Of a stretch of 64,000 bases of DNA, positions 62,564 to 64,000 are shown one piece after another. The translations under genes were made by a program, and so were the position numbers. This DNA comes from Euryarchaeota archaeon UBA52. GTDB taxonomy: Archaea; Thermoplasmatota; Poseidoniia; Poseidoniales; Thalassarchaeaceae. The stretch spans positions 1 to 64,000 of the forward strand of contig DAVB01000060.1 of NCBI GenBank assembly GCA_002505455.1. Direction: 5' to 3'. Position 1 is the stretch's first letter, and every line of letters starts with the position of its first letter. The notes below the pieces were generated by a model. It was not told the origin of the DNA. It saw only the letters and a program-made list of their open reading frames with translations, and ran no database searches.

Positions 62564-64000
62564 TTACATGTTTCTCCGGAACTGGCCGCCTGTTTCGAAT
62601 AGTGCTTCTGTGACCTGGCCGACGGTGCAATGCTCAACAACATCCATCATAACTTCGAACAGATTGCCGCCTTCTCGAGCCGTCTTCTTAAGCCTCTCAA
62701 TACCCTTTTCGGCTTCGGAAAGATGAGATTCTCGGAATGCTATATTTCGATCAATAACCATTTTCTTCTCATCCTCATCTGAGCGAGTAACATCCATGTT
62801 GAAAGAGTCAGCATCGTCTGCTGACAGATTGGCAGCGTCTGGATCTTGGAATGTATTGACCCCAATTATTGGAATCTCACCAGTGTGTTTCCTATGCTCG
62901 TACACCATAGACTCATCCTGTATCCTGTTTCGCTGATAGTTGACTTCGAGAGCCCCAAGGACCCCTCCTCTACGATGCATCTCCTCGAATATGCGGAGAA
63001 TCTCCTCCTCTACATGGCGCGTCAGCCAGGAGGCAACGAATGAACCTTGTAGTGGATTCTCATTCTGTAGCCATCCGTATTCTTTCGATAATATCAATTG
63101 GATAGCGACTGCATCCTTCACCGTTTCCTCAGTGGGAGTTCCAAAGGCCTCGTCACGGCTGTTGGTATGTAGCGAGTTGGCATTATCGGCGAGAGCATAA
63201 AGCGCCTGCAAAGTGGTCCTGTAGTCATTCCACGTGTACTCCTGAGCATGCAGCGATCTCCCTGATGATTGAATATGGTACTTTAATTTCTGACCTCGTT
63301 CATCAACGGCATAAAGATCCCTCATAGCGATTGACCATATTCTTCTAGCAACTCTTCCAATCACAGCATATTCGGGATCCATCCCATTTGAGAAGAACCA
63401 CGAGAAATTCCGAAGGAAGTTATTGGGGTCAAGGCCCCTGGCTCTGAATAATTCAACGTAAGTAAGGCCATTCGCGAGAGTCAGAGCAGCCTGAGTTATC
63501 GGATTAGCACCAGCTTCTGCAATATGGTATCCGGAGATACTGACGAAGTAGTGATTCCTAACATCGTTCTGAACATAGAATTCAGCAACGTCCCCCATCA
63601 TTCTCAGTGAAGTATCAAGATTGAACACAAGAGTATTCTGTCCCATAGCTTCTTTCAGTTGATCAGCCTGAACCGTTCCTCGCGCTGTGGATAAGGTAAA
63701 TTTACGGATTTCCAATTCTTCGTCTTCATTCGGAAGACGTCCATTTTCCTTCTCAAATGCTCGAATTTGTTGTCTAATTGCGACACGGAAAAATGCTGCA
63801 AGATGCCACCAGTAGTTTCCGTTTATCGTCATAGAGACGCTTGTCTCGGGTGCGCACAGATCGAAACCTTCGAACAACCGCTCCATTTCATCAACGGTGC
63901 TTATCGATACTCCGGACTCACATACCTTACCAAATATATCGAGTTGAGTGACCGGGTCATGGCCATATAGGCTGGGAGAGTCAAAAGCAACAGAGAGACG
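62564..64000 (-). CDS. Acyl-CoA mutase (IcmF/methylmalonyl-CoA mutase family), 5' end cut by window
   Basis: At least 478 residues; the frame stays open to the window edge, where SVAFDSPSLYGHDP, FGKVCESGVSISTVDEME and then GFDLCAPETSVSMTINGNYW give the TIM-barrel substrate domain. RNFSWFFSNGMD, RSLHAQEYTWNDYRT (H-bonding residues in the active site) and the C-terminal GQVTEALFETGGQFRRNM match the IcmF fused isobutyryl-CoA mutase better than the MCM large subunit. It needs adenosylcobalamin; the B12 and G-protein domains would lie upstream, outside the window, if this is IcmF. Works in branched-chain or propionyl-CoA metabolism. Confidence 0.88.
   Translation of the reverse strand, partial: RLSVAFDSPSLYGHDPVTQLDIFGKVCESGVSISTVDEMERLFEGFDLCAPETSVSMTINGNYWWHLAAFFRVAIRQQIRAFEKENGRLPNEDEELEIRKFTLSTARGTVQADQLKEAMGQNTLVFNLDTSLRMMGDVAEFYVQNDVRNHYFVSISGYHIAEAGANPITQAALTLANGLTYVELFRARGLDPNNFLRNFSWFFSNGMDPEYAVIGRVARRIWSIAMRDLYAVDERGQKLKYHIQSSGRSLHAQEYTWNDYRTTLQALYALADNANSLHTNSRDEAFGTPTEETVKDAVAIQLILSKEYGWLQNENPLQGSFVASWLTRHVEEEILRIFEEMHRRGGVLGALEVNYQRNRIQDESMVYEHRKHTGEIPIIGVNTFQDPDAANLSADDADSFNMDVTRSDEDEKKMVIDRNIAFRESHLSEAEKGIERLKKTAREGGNLFEVMMDVVEHCTVGQVTEALFETGGQFRRNM

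Noticed and set aside
1..64000. CRISPR arrays, insertion sequences, prophage or integrative elements
   Set aside because: No regularly spaced repeats, transposase, integrase or terminal inverted repeats were noticed on reading; the two tRNA genes have no integrase or obvious partial tRNA copy beside them.

Overview
The window reads as a chromosome segment of a planktonic euryarchaeon, most likely Marine Group II (Candidatus Poseidoniales, Thermoplasmatota). The information-processing genes are archaeal: thermosome, Orc1/Cdc6, PCNA, TFS, Nop5 with fibrillarin, Bud32, a TBP-like protein and the archaeal CoA route. They sit among genes typical of an aerobic marine heterotroph: secreted and cytosolic peptidases, beta-oxidation enzymes, DnaK, Fpg, and an isobutyryl/methylmalonyl-CoA mutase. 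GC is in the mid-40s percent by eye, genes are tightly packed, and GTG or TTG starts and ATGA/GTGA overlaps are common. The lineage is inferred from gene content; no rRNA is present. I saw no CRISPR array, insertion sequence, integrase or prophage.

Layout. 0-4.4 kb: end of an epimerase-type dehydrogenase, then a chaperone group (divergent thermosome, an alpha-crystallin-like protein, DnaK). 4.4-10.6 kb: mainly minus strand, with a bile-acid-type symporter, M17 aminopeptidase, secreted M14 carboxypeptidase, HMA-DUF4396 membrane protein, GNAT and an agmatinase-family enzyme. 10.6-17.8 kb: a DUF6015-like protein, a 1004-residue surface protein, tRNA-Gly(GCC), ArsC/LMW phosphatase, a cysteine-free Mrp ATPase, and a PAP2-propeller fusion. 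17.8-26.4 kb: NadA, Bud32, ITP pyrophosphatase, a polyproline-tailed membrane protein, enoyl-CoA hydratase, a UPF0200 kinase, transaldolase, then an operon of band-7 protein, a small ribbon-helix-helix protein and a phospholipase C lipoprotein, then TrhO.

26.4-34.6 kb is an acyl-CoA catabolic region: aldehyde dehydrogenase, PaaG-like isomerase, SDR, 3-hydroxyacyl-CoA dehydrogenase, an unknown protein, a BoxB/PaaA-like diiron epoxidase, enoyl-CoA hydratase and a flavoprotein. Together these resemble an aerobic aryl-CoA epoxide pathway. 34.7-37.7 kb: MoaE, MoaC, and a gluconeogenic pair (GlpX-type FBPase, class I aldolase). 38-44.3 kb: an 856-residue winged-helix protein, a GC-rich stretch with strong RNA-like pairing, a fused CoaD/dephospho-CoA kinase, and Orc1/Cdc6 beside an AT-rich gap that is a candidate replication origin.

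44.3-64 kb: metallo-hydrolase, diflavin reductase, biotin carboxylase, PfkB kinase, an EF-Tu-like protein without GTPase motifs, thioesterase, a three-gene operon with a divergent TBP-fold protein, tRNA-Gly(TCC), an ABC exporter with a short FGE-like membrane protein, PCNA, TFS, Nop5-fibrillarin-Fpg, an SDR and an acyl-CoA mutase cut by the window edge.

The most interesting items are the TBP-like operon, the unassigned structured RNA candidate, the epoxidase cluster, and the Mrp protein that has lost its Fe-S cysteines.
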